From assembly GCF_009758015.1 (NCBI RefSeq), contig NZ_WSEL01000009.1:992001-1056000 (forward strand): a stretch of DNA of 64,000 nt, given 5' to 3'. The translations under genes were made by a program, and so were the position numbers. Below the pieces are notes generated by a model, which made no database searches, was not told the DNA's origin, and worked only from the letters and a program-made list of their open reading frames with translations. How positions within the stretch are numbered: the first letter of the stretch is position 1; every line of letters starts with the position of its first letter. Positions 25,263 through 34,139 of the stretch are shown here, in pieces. Source of the DNA: Ramlibacter pinisoli (lineage in GTDB: Bacteria > Pseudomonadota > Gammaproteobacteria > Burkholderiales > Burkholderiaceae_C).

Positions 25263-26342
25263 ATGAAGGTCAGTATTCTCGGCGCCGGTGCAGTGGCCTT
25301 TGGCTCTGCCGCTTTCCTGGAGCAAGCCGGTCACAGCCCCATGCTCTGGTCGCCCTCCGGTCGTGGCACTCGACCGTTTGCATCCGGCGCACCACTGGTG
25401 GCCAAGGGCGCCATCGAGCTCGAGTTCACGCCCCGCGTGGCGAAGGACTGCGCCGAAGCCGTCCAGGAGGCGGACGCCCTGTTGATCTGCCTTCCCGGCT
25501 TCTGTCACAAGGCCACGATGGATGCCATGGCGCCTCACGTTCGTGAGAACCAGCCGGTCATCATCAGCTCGCACAGTTCCTTCGGCGCGCTGTATCTGTC
25601 ACGGCTCCTGGCGGCTCGTGGCATCCGCGCACCGATCATCGTCTGGGGCACGACGCTCACCACCGGGACGAAGAGCGACGAAACGCACGTCAATGTCATT
25701 TCGGTGCGCAAGAAGATCGACGTCGCAGCCGTGCCCCAGAGCGCATCGGACCGGGCGGTCGAACTGTGCACCCATCTCTTTGGTGATCGCTTCGTGCAAC
25801 GGGACGGACTCCTGGCCATCGCCCTGAGCAACCTGAACCCGCAGAATCACCTGGCGATCGCGTTGTTGAACCTGACGCGAATGGAGCGGGGAGAAACCTG
25901 GGGCCAGGCAGAGAACGTGACGCCGGCGGTCGGAAGGCTGATCGAGGCCCTGGACCTGGAGCGCCTGGCCATCGCCACCGCGCTCGGCATCCACGTCAGG
26001 ACGGTCAAGGAACATTTCTCGCTGTCCTTCCATGTGACCCCCGCCAGTGTTTCCGACATGAACCAGGAGATGCATCGCAGCGGCAGGGGAGGCCACGGTC
26101 CCAGGACCGCCGACTCGCGCTACGTGCTCGAGGATGTCCCGTTCGGGCTGGTCCCGACGGCCCGACTCGGGCGCCTGGTCGGTGTCCCCGCCCCGCTCCA
26201 CGAAGCGGGGATCGCCCTGTTCTCCGCGGCCTATGGACGCGACTTCACGCAGGCGAACGACCTCTTGCCCGCCCTGGGCCTGGAATCGCTGACCCTCGAT
26301 CAGTTGAAGGCGTTGGCACGCGACGGTGCCGCCGTCGACTGA
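25263..26342 (+). CDS. NAD/NADP octopine/nopaline (opine) dehydrogenase family protein
   Basis: A 359-residue dehydrogenase. The Rossmann motif GAGAVAFGSA is at residues about 6-15, and LICLPGFCHKATM matches the second half of the NAD domain. The C-terminal helical domain has AIALSNLNPQNHLAIALLNL and FSLSFHVTPASVSDMNQEMH, which carry the Asn/His pair expected of opine dehydrogenases. Real substrates (an amino acid plus a keto acid) are unknown. A Bug receptor follows at 79 bp and is likely co-transcribed, so the enzyme may act on an imported organic acid. GTG 25251 is an alternative start. Plant-associated opine metabolism is a possibility only. Confidence 0.85.
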   Translation: MKVSILGAGAVAFGSAAFLEQAGHSPMLWSPSGRGTRPFASGAPLVAKGAIELEFTPRVAKDCAEAVQEADALLICLPGFCHKATMDAMAPHVRENQPVIISSHSSFGALYLSRLLAARGIRAPIIVWGTTLTTGTKSDETHVNVISVRKKIDVAAVPQSASDRAVELCTHLFGDRFVQRDGLLAIALSNLNPQNHLAIALLNLTRMERGETWGQAENVTPAVGRLIEALDLERLAIATALGIHVRTVKEHFSLSFHVTPASVSDMNQEMHRSGRGGHGPRTADSRYVLEDVPFGLVPTARLGRLVGVPAPLHEAGIALFSAAYGRDFTQANDLLPALGLESLTLDQLKALARDGAAVD

Positions 26343-26421
26343 TCGCGCCTGTCGTCGCCAGGATTGGCCAGCTTCCCGACAAGTTCCCACCCCGCCACCG
26401 ACTTCACCCAAAGGACACATG

Positions 26422-27399
26422 ATGGACCGTCGATCACTCCTGGGCCTCGCCAGCGCCTTCGCCCTGTCACCTGGACTGGCGCGGGCACAGGCCGGTCCCT
26501 GGCCAAGCGGTCCCGTGCAGATCGTCGTTCCCTTCGGCGCTGGCGGGGGCACCACGGACCCGCTCGCTCGGATCGTTGCCGAGGAACTGGGCAAGCAGAT
26601 GGGGGCCAGCTTCGTGGTGACCAACAAGCCCGGAGCCAATGGCAATCTCGGCGCGGTCTTCGTCAAGCGCTCCGCACCGGACGGGCAGACCCTGCTCTTC
26701 ACCGGTGCCGGCACGCTGGCCACCAATCCCGCCATGTACAAGGACCCGGGCTTCAACACGAAGGCGGATTTCGAGCCGGTGGCCGTCGTCGGCAGCGTCG
26801 CCAACATCCTTGTGGTCAATCCGTCGATCCCGGCCACCACGGTGAAGGAGTTCGTGGAGTACCTGAAGAAGTCGCCCGACAAGGTGTCGTTCGGATCCAC
26901 CGGCAACGGAAGCTCGATGCACACGGCAGGCGAGCTGTTCCGCCAAAGGACGTCCACGTCCATGGTCCATGTCCCTTACAACGCCGCGGGCCCCGCCACC
27001 ACGGACTTGCTCAGCGGCAACATCCAGGCGATGTTCCAGCTGGTCCCGGGCATTTCCGGTTTCGTCAAGGAGAAGAAGGTGACCGCGCTGGCCGTCATGT
27101 CGCCGCGGCGGCAGCCGACGTTGCCCGATGTCCCGACGATGACGGAAGCAGGGTTCCCGGGCCTGGAGTCCTACACCTGGCTGTGCCTGATGGCACCCAA
27201 GCGAACGCCCAGTGCGGTGATCGAGCGCCTGAATGACGGCGTGAACAAGCTGCTGGCCCAACCGGCGTTCCGCGAGCGCCTGGTTGCCATGGGTGTGGAG
27301 CCGATGGGGGGCACGCCGGCCGAGTTCTCTGCATTCCTCGACTCGGAAATCAAGAAATGGGGCGACGTCGTGAGGACCGCCAACATCACGGTGAATTGA
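26422..27399 (+). CDS. Bug-family periplasmic receptor (tripartite tricarboxylate type)
   Basis: A 325-residue periplasmic binding protein. The signal peptide has twin arginines (MDRRSLLGLASAF) and probably cleaves after GLARAQA. Bug signatures: WPSGPVQIVVPFGAGGGTTD, VVTNKPGANGNLGA, VSFGSTGNGSSMH and VPTMTEAGFPGLE. AAGGA at 26411-26415 favours ATG 26422 over 26419. Bug proteins bind carboxylates or related small molecules with main-chain water contacts; most are orphans without their membrane partners, as here. It follows the opine-dehydrogenase-type gene. Confidence 0.95.
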   Translation: MDRRSLLGLASAFALSPGLARAQAGPWPSGPVQIVVPFGAGGGTTDPLARIVAEELGKQMGASFVVTNKPGANGNLGAVFVKRSAPDGQTLLFTGAGTLATNPAMYKDPGFNTKADFEPVAVVGSVANILVVNPSIPATTVKEFVEYLKKSPDKVSFGSTGNGSSMHTAGELFRQRTSTSMVHVPYNAAGPATTDLLSGNIQAMFQLVPGISGFVKEKKVTALAVMSPRRQPTLPDVPTMTEAGFPGLESYTWLCLMAPKRTPSAVIERLNDGVNKLLAQPAFRERLVAMGVEPMGGTPAEFSAFLDSEIKKWGDVVRTANITVN

Positions 27400-27443
27400 C
27401 CGCCGGCCGGGACGCCGCCGCGCAGCCGGGTGCAGCTTCGACG

Positions 27444-28481
27444 ATGCCCCGCCCATCGACCGCCACCGATTCGCATGGGCCTCTGCTCCGACGGCCCGTC
27501 TGTGCCGCGTTGTTCCTGTTGGCGCCCTGCCTCGCATCGGCCCAAGCCCCACCGTTGAGCCTGTCGCTGCCCATCGCCTGCCAGGTCGGTGTCGATTGCG
27601 AGATCCAGAACCATGTGGACCACGATCCCGGCCCCGGCTCCGCCGACTACCAGTGCGGCACCAGGACCTACCAGGCCCACACCGGCATCGACTTCCGCCT
27701 GCTGAACCTCGCGCAGCAGCGCCGGGGCGTGGCCGTGCTGGCGGCGGCGGACGGCCGCGTCGCGCGCGCCCGCGACGGGGTGGCCGACGTGTCGGTCCGC
27801 ACGACCGGGACGGCGGTGGTCGAGGGGCGCGAGTGCGGCAACGGCGTGGCCATTCGCCATGCCGGCGGCTTCGAGACGCGCTACTGCCACCTGGCCAAGG
27901 GCAGTGTGGCCGTGCGGCCAGGCGATTCCATCCGGACCGGCGACGTGATCGGGCGGGTGGGACTGTCCGGCCGCACGGAGTACCCGCACCTGCACTTCTC
28001 GGTGCACCGCGGCGAGACGCTGGTCGACCCGTTCGCCTTCGGGGCGGCCGCACGCGCCTGCGGGGCCGGCCAGAGCCTGTGGCGCCCGGAACTGCGCGAG
28101 CCGCTCGCCTACAAGCCCCGCGTGGTGCTGAACACCGGCTGGGCCGGCGGGCCCCTGAGCATGGCCGCCGTCGAGGAAGGTCCTGACGTCCCGGACGACA
28201 GCGCGGCAGCCCTGGTCGCCTACGCACGGGGGATCGGCCTGAAGACCGGCGACGTGCAGACCCTCACCCTGACGGGTCCGGACGGCACGGTGATCGCCTC
28301 CAACACCATGGTCCCGCTGGCGCGCGACGAGGCGCAGAGCATGCTCTTCGCCGGCGTGCGCCGTCCGCCACAGGGCTGGCCCAGGGGCCGCTACGTCGGC
28401 CAGTACCAGGTTCGCCAGGGCGACCAGACGGTCCTGAGCCGCAGCTTCGAGCTCACCCTGCGCGGCGCCCGGTCGCCCTGA
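27444..28481 (+). CDS. Secreted M23-family (LytM-type) metallopeptidase
   Basis: A 345-residue exported protein with signal peptide cleaving after LASAQA. The LytM zinc site is complete: HTGIDFR gives the first His and Asp, a YCHLAKG stretch the third element, and YPHLHFSVH the HxH. It probably cleaves peptidoglycan peptides or acts as a periplasmic amidase activator. The C-terminal 120 residues are an additional domain (TLTGPDGTVIASNTM), Ig-like in appearance. CxxG-type cysteines (YQCGTRTY, ECGNG, CGAG) suggest disulfides. Start ATG 27444 gives a normal signal peptide. Confidence 0.88.
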   Translation: MPRPSTATDSHGPLLRRPVCAALFLLAPCLASAQAPPLSLSLPIACQVGVDCEIQNHVDHDPGPGSADYQCGTRTYQAHTGIDFRLLNLAQQRRGVAVLAAADGRVARARDGVADVSVRTTGTAVVEGRECGNGVAIRHAGGFETRYCHLAKGSVAVRPGDSIRTGDVIGRVGLSGRTEYPHLHFSVHRGETLVDPFAFGAAARACGAGQSLWRPELREPLAYKPRVVLNTGWAGGPLSMAAVEEGPDVPDDSAAALVAYARGIGLKTGDVQTLTLTGPDGTVIASNTMVPLARDEAQSMLFAGVRRPPQGWPRGRYVGQYQVRQGDQTVLSRSFELTLRGARSP

Positions 28482-28560
28482 TCGACGCCCCGCGCAGCGC
28501 CGGGCCCCCAGCACGGCACTGACACCTTCCTGATGCCTGCGGTGCTAGTCTGGAGCGCCG

Positions 28561-30066
28561 ATGAGAAACCTCACCCTCTTTGACAGGCCGCCGACCCCGG
28601 CGTCGCCCCTGCGGGATGCCGCGCTGGTCGCGCTGCTGCTGGCGGCGGCCACGGGCCTGGGCCTGTTGCTCGACCGGTATGCCTCGCTGACCAGCCTGGC
28701 CCTCCTCTACGTGCTCGCCGTGGCGTGCGCTGCCTACTCGGTGCGGCTTCCAGGGTCCATCGCCTGCGCGGTGGGCGCGGTCGCCCTGCTCAACTTCCTG
28801 TTCGTTCCCCCGCGTTTCACGTTCCATGTCGACGCGCAGGAGAACGTCGTCGCCCTGCTCACGCTGCTCACCGTGGCCATCGTGATCAGCCACCTGGTGA
28901 CGGCGATGCGCCGCGAGGCCGACGTGGCACGCCTGCATGAGCGCCGCGCGTCGCAGCTGGAGCAACTGGCGACGGAACTGGCGGGTGCCAGCATTCCGGC
29001 CGAGATCCAGCTCCTGGGCAAGCGCTTCCTCAGCCGGGCCTTTCCCGGGCCCTGCCTGGTCGGCCTGGTCGGGCCCGACGGCGCCCTGGCCCTGCCGGCC
29101 GAGACGCCGGCCGGCATTCCCGAAGGCATGCTGGCCGCCATCCGCGACCGGCGTGTGCTGGGCGCCGGCACCGAGCGCTGGCCCGACCTCGATGCCTGGT
29201 TCCTTCCGCTCGGTTCCGACGACTACGTCGGCGGCGCCGCCTGCGTGCGCCATGCGCCGTCGCACGACGAAGGCAGCCTCCAGCATGCACAGGCGATCTG
29301 CGCCCTGGTCGGGCAGGCCCTGGGCCGCCTGAAGCTGCGTGGCTCCATCCGTGCCGCGGAGAAGGAGTCCGAATGGCACCGGGCACAGAACACCTTCCTG
29401 GCCGCTATCTCGCACGACTTCCGCACGCCGCTGGCGGCGATCGTCGCCGCTACGTCCTCGCTGCAGACGCAGGAGGACCGGCTCGCCCCGGCGGAGCGGC
29501 AGCGGTTGATGGGCATCGTCCTCGACGAAGCGGGCTACCTGTCGAACCTGACCGAGAACACGCTCCAGCTCGCCCGGCTTGAAAACGCCGGCGAGCTGCA
29601 CCTGGACTGGCAGTCGATCGAGGAAGTGGTGGGCTCCGTGCTGGCACGCGTGCGGCAGCGCGACCCGCGCCGCCGCATCCAGTCCCGGGTGCCATCGGGC
29701 CTTCCCCTGATCAAGGCGGATCCCGTTCTGCTGGCCCAGCTGCTGGAGAACCTGCTCGACAACGCGCTGAAGTACAGCACGGCGGCCATCGAGCTGGTCG
29801 TGGACGCCGGCGGCGCCTTCATGGAAGTCTCGGTCCACGACCGCGGGAACGGCGTCGGGGCCATCGAGGATCAGGCGCTGTTGCGGCCCTACCGCCGCGG
29901 CGACCAGTCCGGCCCGCGGGGTGCCGGGCTCGGGCTGGCCGTGTGCCGCGCGATCGCCGACGCGCACGGAGGCCAGCTCGTGGCGCGCACGCGCGACGGT
30001 GGCGGCAGCAGCTTCGTGCTGCGCCTGCCGGTGGAGGCGGACCAGCCTGCCGCGCAAGCCGCATGA
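28561..30066 (+). CDS. KdpD-like sensor histidine kinase without the N-terminal KdpD domain
   Basis: A 501-residue membrane histidine kinase. It starts directly with four helices of the DUF4118 (KdpD membrane) domain, then a GAF-like region (residues about 130-255), the dimerisation helix with ISHDFRTPL (phosphoacceptor His285), and a HATPase domain with N-box LENLLDNALKY and GAGLGLAVCRAI. Classical KdpD is about 890 residues and carries an N-terminal KdpD/universal-stress region that is missing here. It overlaps the response regulator gene by four bases. It likely senses membrane or ionic conditions and controls the adjacent K+ transporter. Confidence 0.92.
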   Translation: MRNLTLFDRPPTPASPLRDAALVALLLAAATGLGLLLDRYASLTSLALLYVLAVACAAYSVRLPGSIACAVGAVALLNFLFVPPRFTFHVDAQENVVALLTLLTVAIVISHLVTAMRREADVARLHERRASQLEQLATELAGASIPAEIQLLGKRFLSRAFPGPCLVGLVGPDGALALPAETPAGIPEGMLAAIRDRRVLGAGTERWPDLDAWFLPLGSDDYVGGAACVRHAPSHDEGSLQHAQAICALVGQALGRLKLRGSIRAAEKESEWHRAQNTFLAAISHDFRTPLAAIVAATSSLQTQEDRLAPAERQRLMGIVLDEAGYLSNLTENTLQLARLENAGELHLDWQSIEEVVGSVLARVRQRDPRRRIQSRVPSGLPLIKADPVLLAQLLENLLDNALKYSTAAIELVVDAGGAFMEVSVHDRGNGVGAIEDQALLRPYRRGDQSGPRGAGLGLAVCRAIADAHGGQLVARTRDGGGSSFVLRLPVEADQPAAQAA

Positions 30067-30749
30067 GCACGCGCATCCTCGTCGTCGAGGACGACCGAGA
30101 GATCCGCGGCCTGCTGCAGTCGTCGCTCGCACTGGAAGGCTTCGACGTGCAGACGGCGGTGTCGGTCAGCGAAGCGCGGGCGCTGCTGCGTCACGCCACG
30201 CCCGATGCGCTGCTGCTGGACCTGGGCCTGCCCGACGGCGACGGCGCGGACCTGGTGCGCGAGGTCCGCGCACGGCAGTCGACGCCCATCCTGGTGGTCT
30301 CGGCCCGGTACCACGAGTCGGAAAAGGTGCGGTTGCTGGATGCGGGCGCCGACGACTACCTGACCAAGCCGTTCGGCGTCCCTGAACTGCTGGCACGCAT
30401 CCGGGTCGCCCTGCGGCACCGGGGAACGGCGCTCGAGCCCGCCCGCATCGTGCACGACCACGAAGACCTGCACGTCGACCTCGCGGCGCGCGAGGTGGCC
30501 GTGGGGGGGCGGGCCGTTCACCTGACCCCGACCGAATTCAACCTGCTGGCGCGGCTGGTGCGCAGCGCCGGCAAGGTCGTCACCCACCGGCAGCTGCTGG
30601 CCGATGTCTGGGGACCGGAGTTCACCGAGCACACGCACTACCTGCGCCTGTACATGGGCCAGCTGCGCGCCAAGCTCGAACAGGAGCCGGCCGAGCCCCG
30701 CCACCTGCTGACCGAGACCGGCGTCGGCTACCGGCTGGCCGCGGCCTGA
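30063..30749 (+). CDS. KdpE-like OmpR-family response regulator
   Basis: A 228-residue regulator: receiver domain with acidic pocket VVEDD, phosphoacceptor Asp53 in [12 protein letters not shown], conserved Thr/Ser in LVVSAR and Lys in LTKPFG; then a winged-helix DNA-binding domain with [20 protein letters not shown] and [16 protein letters not shown], which is very close to KdpE. ATG overlaps the kinase stop. The kup gene begins 67 bp later in the same direction, so kup is the obvious target. Confidence 0.95.
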   Translation: MSTRILVVEDDREIRGLLQSSLALEGFDVQTAVSVSEARALLRHATPDALLLDLGLPDGDGADLVREVRARQSTPILVVSARYHESEKVRLLDAGADDYLTKPFGVPELLARIRVALRHRGTALEPARIVHDHEDLHVDLAAREVAVGGRAVHLTPTEFNLLARLVRSAGKVVTHRQLLADVWGPEFTEHTHYLRLYMGQLRAKLEQEPAEPRHLLTETGVGYRLAAA

Positions 30750-30816
30750 GCCAGGTCCATATGCTTTCCTGACGCGGCTGCCGCCACAGTGCCCTCACCA
30801 TGAAGGGAGGGATGCC

Positions 30817-32694
30817 ATGACGACGACTGCCGGACGGGAGAGCCGGGCCGCACTGACACTGGGTGCCTTGGGGGTCGTGTACGGCGACATCGGGACGAGC
30901 CCGCTGTACACGATGAAGGAGGTGTTCAGGCCCGAGCACCGCTTGCCGCTGGATGCCCCGCACCTGATCGGCGCCGTGTCCGTGATCCTCTGGGGGCTGA
31001 TGTTCATCGTGACCCTCAAGTACGTGATCCTCATCCTGCGCGCCGACAACCGGGGCGAAGGCGGGATCATGGCCCTGACGGCGCTCGCCGCGGCGGCCGC
31101 GGGTTCGACGGCCAGGCGGCGGCTCGCCCTGCTGCTGGTAGGGGTGGTCGGCGCCGCGCTGTTCTACGGGGACAGCATCATCACGCCGGCCATCTCGGTC
31201 CTGAGCGCGGTCGAAGGGCTGGAGGTCGCCACCCCGGCGTTCAAGCCCTACGTGCTGCCGATCTCGCTCGGGGTCCTGGTCGGCCTGTTCGCGGTGCAGC
31301 GCTTCGGCACCGGCCTCGTCGGCCGCCTGTTCGGTCCGCTGATCGCGCTGTGGTTCCTGGCACTGGGCGCCGCAGGCCTGGTCCAGATCCGGCAGCAGCC
31401 GGCCATCCTCGCCGCCCTGAATCCCTGGCATGCGATCGGCTTCCTCCAGGAGCAAGGCTGGGCGGCCTTCACCATCCTGGGCGCCATCGTGCTGGCCTTC
31501 ACGGGAGCCGAAGCCCTGTACGCCGACCTGGGGCACTTCGGACGGCGCCCGATCCAGATCGCGTGGGTCGGCCTGGTGCTTCCCGCACTGGCCCTGAACT
31601 ACATGGGACAGGGCGCGCTGCTGCTGCGCAGCCCCGAAGCCCTCGAGAACCCGTTCTACCACCTGCTCTCCGCCGACCTCCTGCTTCCTGCCGTGGTGCT
31701 CGCGACCACGGCCACCGTGATCGCCTCGCAGGCCGTGATCACGGGTGCCTACTCGCTCACCCAGCAGGCGATCCAGCTCGGGCTGCCGCCGCGCATGCAG
31801 ATGCTCTACACCTCGGCCAGGGAGCGGGGCCAGATCTACCTTCCCCTGGTCAACTGGCTGCTGCTGGGGGCGGTCGTCCTGGCCGTCGTGGCATTCGGCA
31901 GTTCCTCGGCACTCGCGTCCGCCTACGGCATCGCCGTGACCATCACGATGTTCACCACGACCCTGCTCACGTACTTCGTGGTGCGGCACGCGTGGCGCTA
32001 TCCCCTGCCCATCGCGCTCGGCGCCACCGGCGTCTTCCTGGTGGCCGACCTCGTGCTCGTGGTCGCCTGCGCGCTCAAGTTCCTCGCGGGGGGCTGGTTC
32101 CCGCTGGTGCTGGGCCTGGTCCTGTTCACCGTCATGACCAGCTGGCGGCGAGGACGCGAGCTGCTGCGCGGCAGCATCGTGCACCGCGATCCGGAGCTGG
32201 CTTCGTTCCTGCAGGCGCTCCCCGCTGCGGACCTGCGGCGCGCGAAGAGGACGGCGATCTACCCGGTGGGCAGCCCGGAGACCGTGCCGCAAGCCCTGCT
32301 GCACAACCTCAAGCACAACCAGGTGCTGCACGACCACAACGTGATCCTCACGGTCGTCTTCGGCGACGAGCCCTGGGTCCCCGAAGCCGATCGGGTCTCG
32401 GTGCACGCCATCGGGCCCGGCTTCTGGCGCGTGCAGGTCACGTACGGCTTCAAGGACAAGCCGGACATTCCGCGTGCCTTGCTGCTGTGCGCGGCGGCCG
32501 ACCTGCACATCAACCTGTTCGAGACCAGCTACTTCCTCAGCCGCGAAACAGTCATCCCCACCAGGCGTCCCGGCATGGCGCTCTGGCGTGAACGCCTGTT
32601 CGCCTTCATGGCAAGGAACGCCACCAGCATCGCGGACTTCCTGCGGCTGCCGAGCAATTGCGTGATCGAGCTCGGGACGCGCGTGCGGATCTGA
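30817..32694 (+). CDS. kup: KUP-family potassium uptake protein
   Basis: A 625-residue K+/H+ symporter with 12 predicted membrane helices and a cytosolic C-terminal tail of about 170 residues. The family signature [17 protein letters not shown] is at residues about 11-27, and [19 protein letters not shown] follows. AAGGGAGG is a strong ribosome-binding site 5' of ATG 30817. It imports potassium at low affinity, usually constitutively; here it is encoded directly downstream of a Kdp-type two-component system and in the same direction. Confidence 0.97.
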   Translation: MTTTAGRESRAALTLGALGVVYGDIGTSPLYTMKEVFRPEHRLPLDAPHLIGAVSVILWGLMFIVTLKYVILILRADNRGEGGIMALTALAAAAAGSTARRRLALLLVGVVGAALFYGDSIITPAISVLSAVEGLEVATPAFKPYVLPISLGVLVGLFAVQRFGTGLVGRLFGPLIALWFLALGAAGLVQIRQQPAILAALNPWHAIGFLQEQGWAAFTILGAIVLAFTGAEALYADLGHFGRRPIQIAWVGLVLPALALNYMGQGALLLRSPEALENPFYHLLSADLLLPAVVLATTATVIASQAVITGAYSLTQQAIQLGLPPRMQMLYTSARERGQIYLPLVNWLLLGAVVLAVVAFGSSSALASAYGIAVTITMFTTTLLTYFVVRHAWRYPLPIALGATGVFLVADLVLVVACALKFLAGGWFPLVLGLVLFTVMTSWRRGRELLRGSIVHRDPELASFLQALPAADLRRAKRTAIYPVGSPETVPQALLHNLKHNQVLHDHNVILTVVFGDEPWVPEADRVSVHAIGPGFWRVQVTYGFKDKPDIPRALLLCAAADLHINLFETSYFLSRETVIPTRRPGMALWRERLFAFMARNATSIADFLRLPSNCVIELGTRVRI

Positions 32695-32728
32695 CCGGGG
32701 GGCTCACCCGGGTTGACTGCGTGAAAGC

Positions 32729-32754
32729 CACCCGGGGCGGATCGCCCCCGGGTG
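32729..32754. terminator. GC-rich hairpin between convergent kup and diiron genes
   Basis: CACCCGGGGCG (32729-32739) pairs with CGCCCCCGGGTG (32743-32754) with one bulged base and a three-base loop. It lies in the 64-bp gap between the kup stop and the convergent diiron-gene stop. No T tract follows, so termination efficiency is uncertain, but the position fits a shared terminator. Confidence 0.6.
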
Positions 32755-32758
32755 ATGC

Positions 32759-33724
32759 TCACGCCGCGATGGCCATCTCCGTCAATCGCTGCGGCATGGC
32801 GTAGGTCAGCGGGGCCAGTGCGTTCTGGATCTTCGTGGCCTGCGCGCCGTCCAGCGTTGCCAGCAGCACCTTGCGAAAGCGCGGCTCCATCACGCCGGAC
32901 ACGATGTATTGCCAGCGGTAGGCCTTCAGGACCAGGTCCTGGATCTGCGCCAGCTGCTCCGGCGTGAAGCCGGTCGACGTGCAGCGCGTGAAATAGCGCG
33001 CGTCCGCCGCAGCCTGCACCTGCAGGATCCCGTCGACCGCGCCGACCAGGCCGATCAGGTCATCGACGGCGGCGGAGCGCTGCTGCGAATCCAGCTTGCG
33101 GTCCTCGGCGACGAACTCCAGCTCGTCGAGGATGGCGTGCTGCGATTCCTCCCGCCAGTGGAACAGGAAGACGTCCTTCCACAGCGGGCAGATGTCGTTC
33201 CGCGGGCCGATGCTGGCCCGGTAATGGGCCTGCACGAACAGCTCGATGTCGAGCGTGAGCGCCATGACGGCCCAGGTGCTCTTGCCGAGCACCGCCCGGG
33301 CGACGTCGTTCGGGTTCGCCGTCTGCTCATAGCCGGCCGGCATGTCCTGGCCCATCTGGGCCTCGAGGCGCCGGAACATCTCCTGGTGCTTGATCTCCTC
33401 GTCGCCCATGCGCACCAGCGCTTCCAGCGCGACCTGGTCGCCGAACCAGTGCTCGCGGCTGATGTCCAGCACCTTGGCGCTGATGAACCGCTCGACCAGT
33501 CCGAAGATGTAGGCGTAGGTCCGTCCCTGCACCTGGCTCAGCAGGCGCCTGTCGTCCTCCGGCAGGAAGGGCAGCTCGTCGACCAGCGACAGGCCGGAGG
33601 GCAGGAACGGCCGCGTGTAGTCGAACCGGCGGCCGCGAATGACATCGCGCTCGATGTCCCATCGCACGCGCTTGGAGGCTTCGATGACGCGTGCATAGCG
33701 TTCGGTGGTGGAGGAGGTGTCCAT
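32759..33724 (-). CDS. Ferritin-like diiron protein
   Basis: A 321-residue helical protein with two E-x-x-H metal motifs: DEEIKHQEMFRRLE (residues about 106-119) and HWREESQHAILDELEF (about 190-205), plus an upstream Glu in GLVERFISAK. This spacing is typical of diiron oxygenases or ferritin-like proteins, for example AurF-type N-oxygenases. AAAGGA precedes the ATG. It diverges from a flavoprotein oxidoreductase across a 415-bp region, so the two may act together in an oxidation pathway, but no substrate can be proposed. Confidence 0.75.
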   Translation of the reverse strand: MDTSSTTERYARVIEASKRVRWDIERDVIRGRRFDYTRPFLPSGLSLVDELPFLPEDDRRLLSQVQGRTYAYIFGLVERFISAKVLDISREHWFGDQVALEALVRMGDEEIKHQEMFRRLEAQMGQDMPAGYEQTANPNDVARAVLGKSTWAVMALTLDIELFVQAHYRASIGPRNDICPLWKDVFLFHWREESQHAILDELEFVAEDRKLDSQQRSAAVDDLIGLVGAVDGILQVQAAADARYFTRCTSTGFTPEQLAQIQDLVLKAYRWQYIVSGVMEPRFRKVLLATLDGAQATKIQNALAPLTYAMPQRLTEMAIAA

Positions 33725-33798
33725 GGCGGCTGTCCTTTCAGTGGTTGGCGCGCGAAGTCTGGTGGGGCCCCGTATCCGCGCCGTGTCGCCCGCGTACC

Positions 33799-33818
33799 GC
33801 CATGTACACGCCATGTAC
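33799..33818. promoter_or_regulatory. Direct repeat GCCATGTAC spaced by one helical turn
   Basis: GCCATGTAC occurs at 33799-33807 and again at 33810-33818, an 11-bp period, about 80 bp upstream of the diiron gene start. Such direct repeats usually mark a regulator that binds one face of the helix. It lies in the 415-bp gene-free region 33725-34139 shared by the diiron and flavoprotein genes; apart from this repeat and the hairpin at 34063-34102 I see nothing else in that region. Confidence 0.4.
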
Positions 33819-34062
33819 TGTCCTGCACGTCCATCGCCAGGGTGAAGGGCCGGTTGCGCTGGCGGTGCGCTGGCGCCGCCCGGCCCTACCGGCCGAGTCG
33901 CTTCTGCTCCCTCCCCCGTTTCATGTTCCACCGAGCCGAGACCTGCAAGAAAGCGTAGCAATACACGGCCGATACGCCGCGAGGCCGTTCTGACACGGCG
34001 CGAATACATCCATCCGGCAGATTCGTCCCCGACGCGCACGCTCGCCGGGTAGCAACCTGTAG

Positions 34063-34102
34063 CCGGCCGTCGCTTCCTGACGCGCCTGAGCGCGTCGGCC
34101 GG
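34063..34102 (+). other. Leader hairpin before the flavoprotein gene
   Basis: Inner stem GACGCGC (34079-34085) with GCGCGTC (34090-34096) around CTGA, and outer arms CCGGCCG (34063-34069) with CGGCCGG (34096-34102), which share one base with the inner stem. It ends 37 bases before the ATG and would form in the 5' leader of the mRNA if transcription starts upstream. It might be a regulatory stem or a terminator for incoming transcripts; no T run follows. Confidence 0.4.
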
Positions 34103-34139
34103 TCCATCTTGAACACGCCATCGATCAAAGGAGAACACC

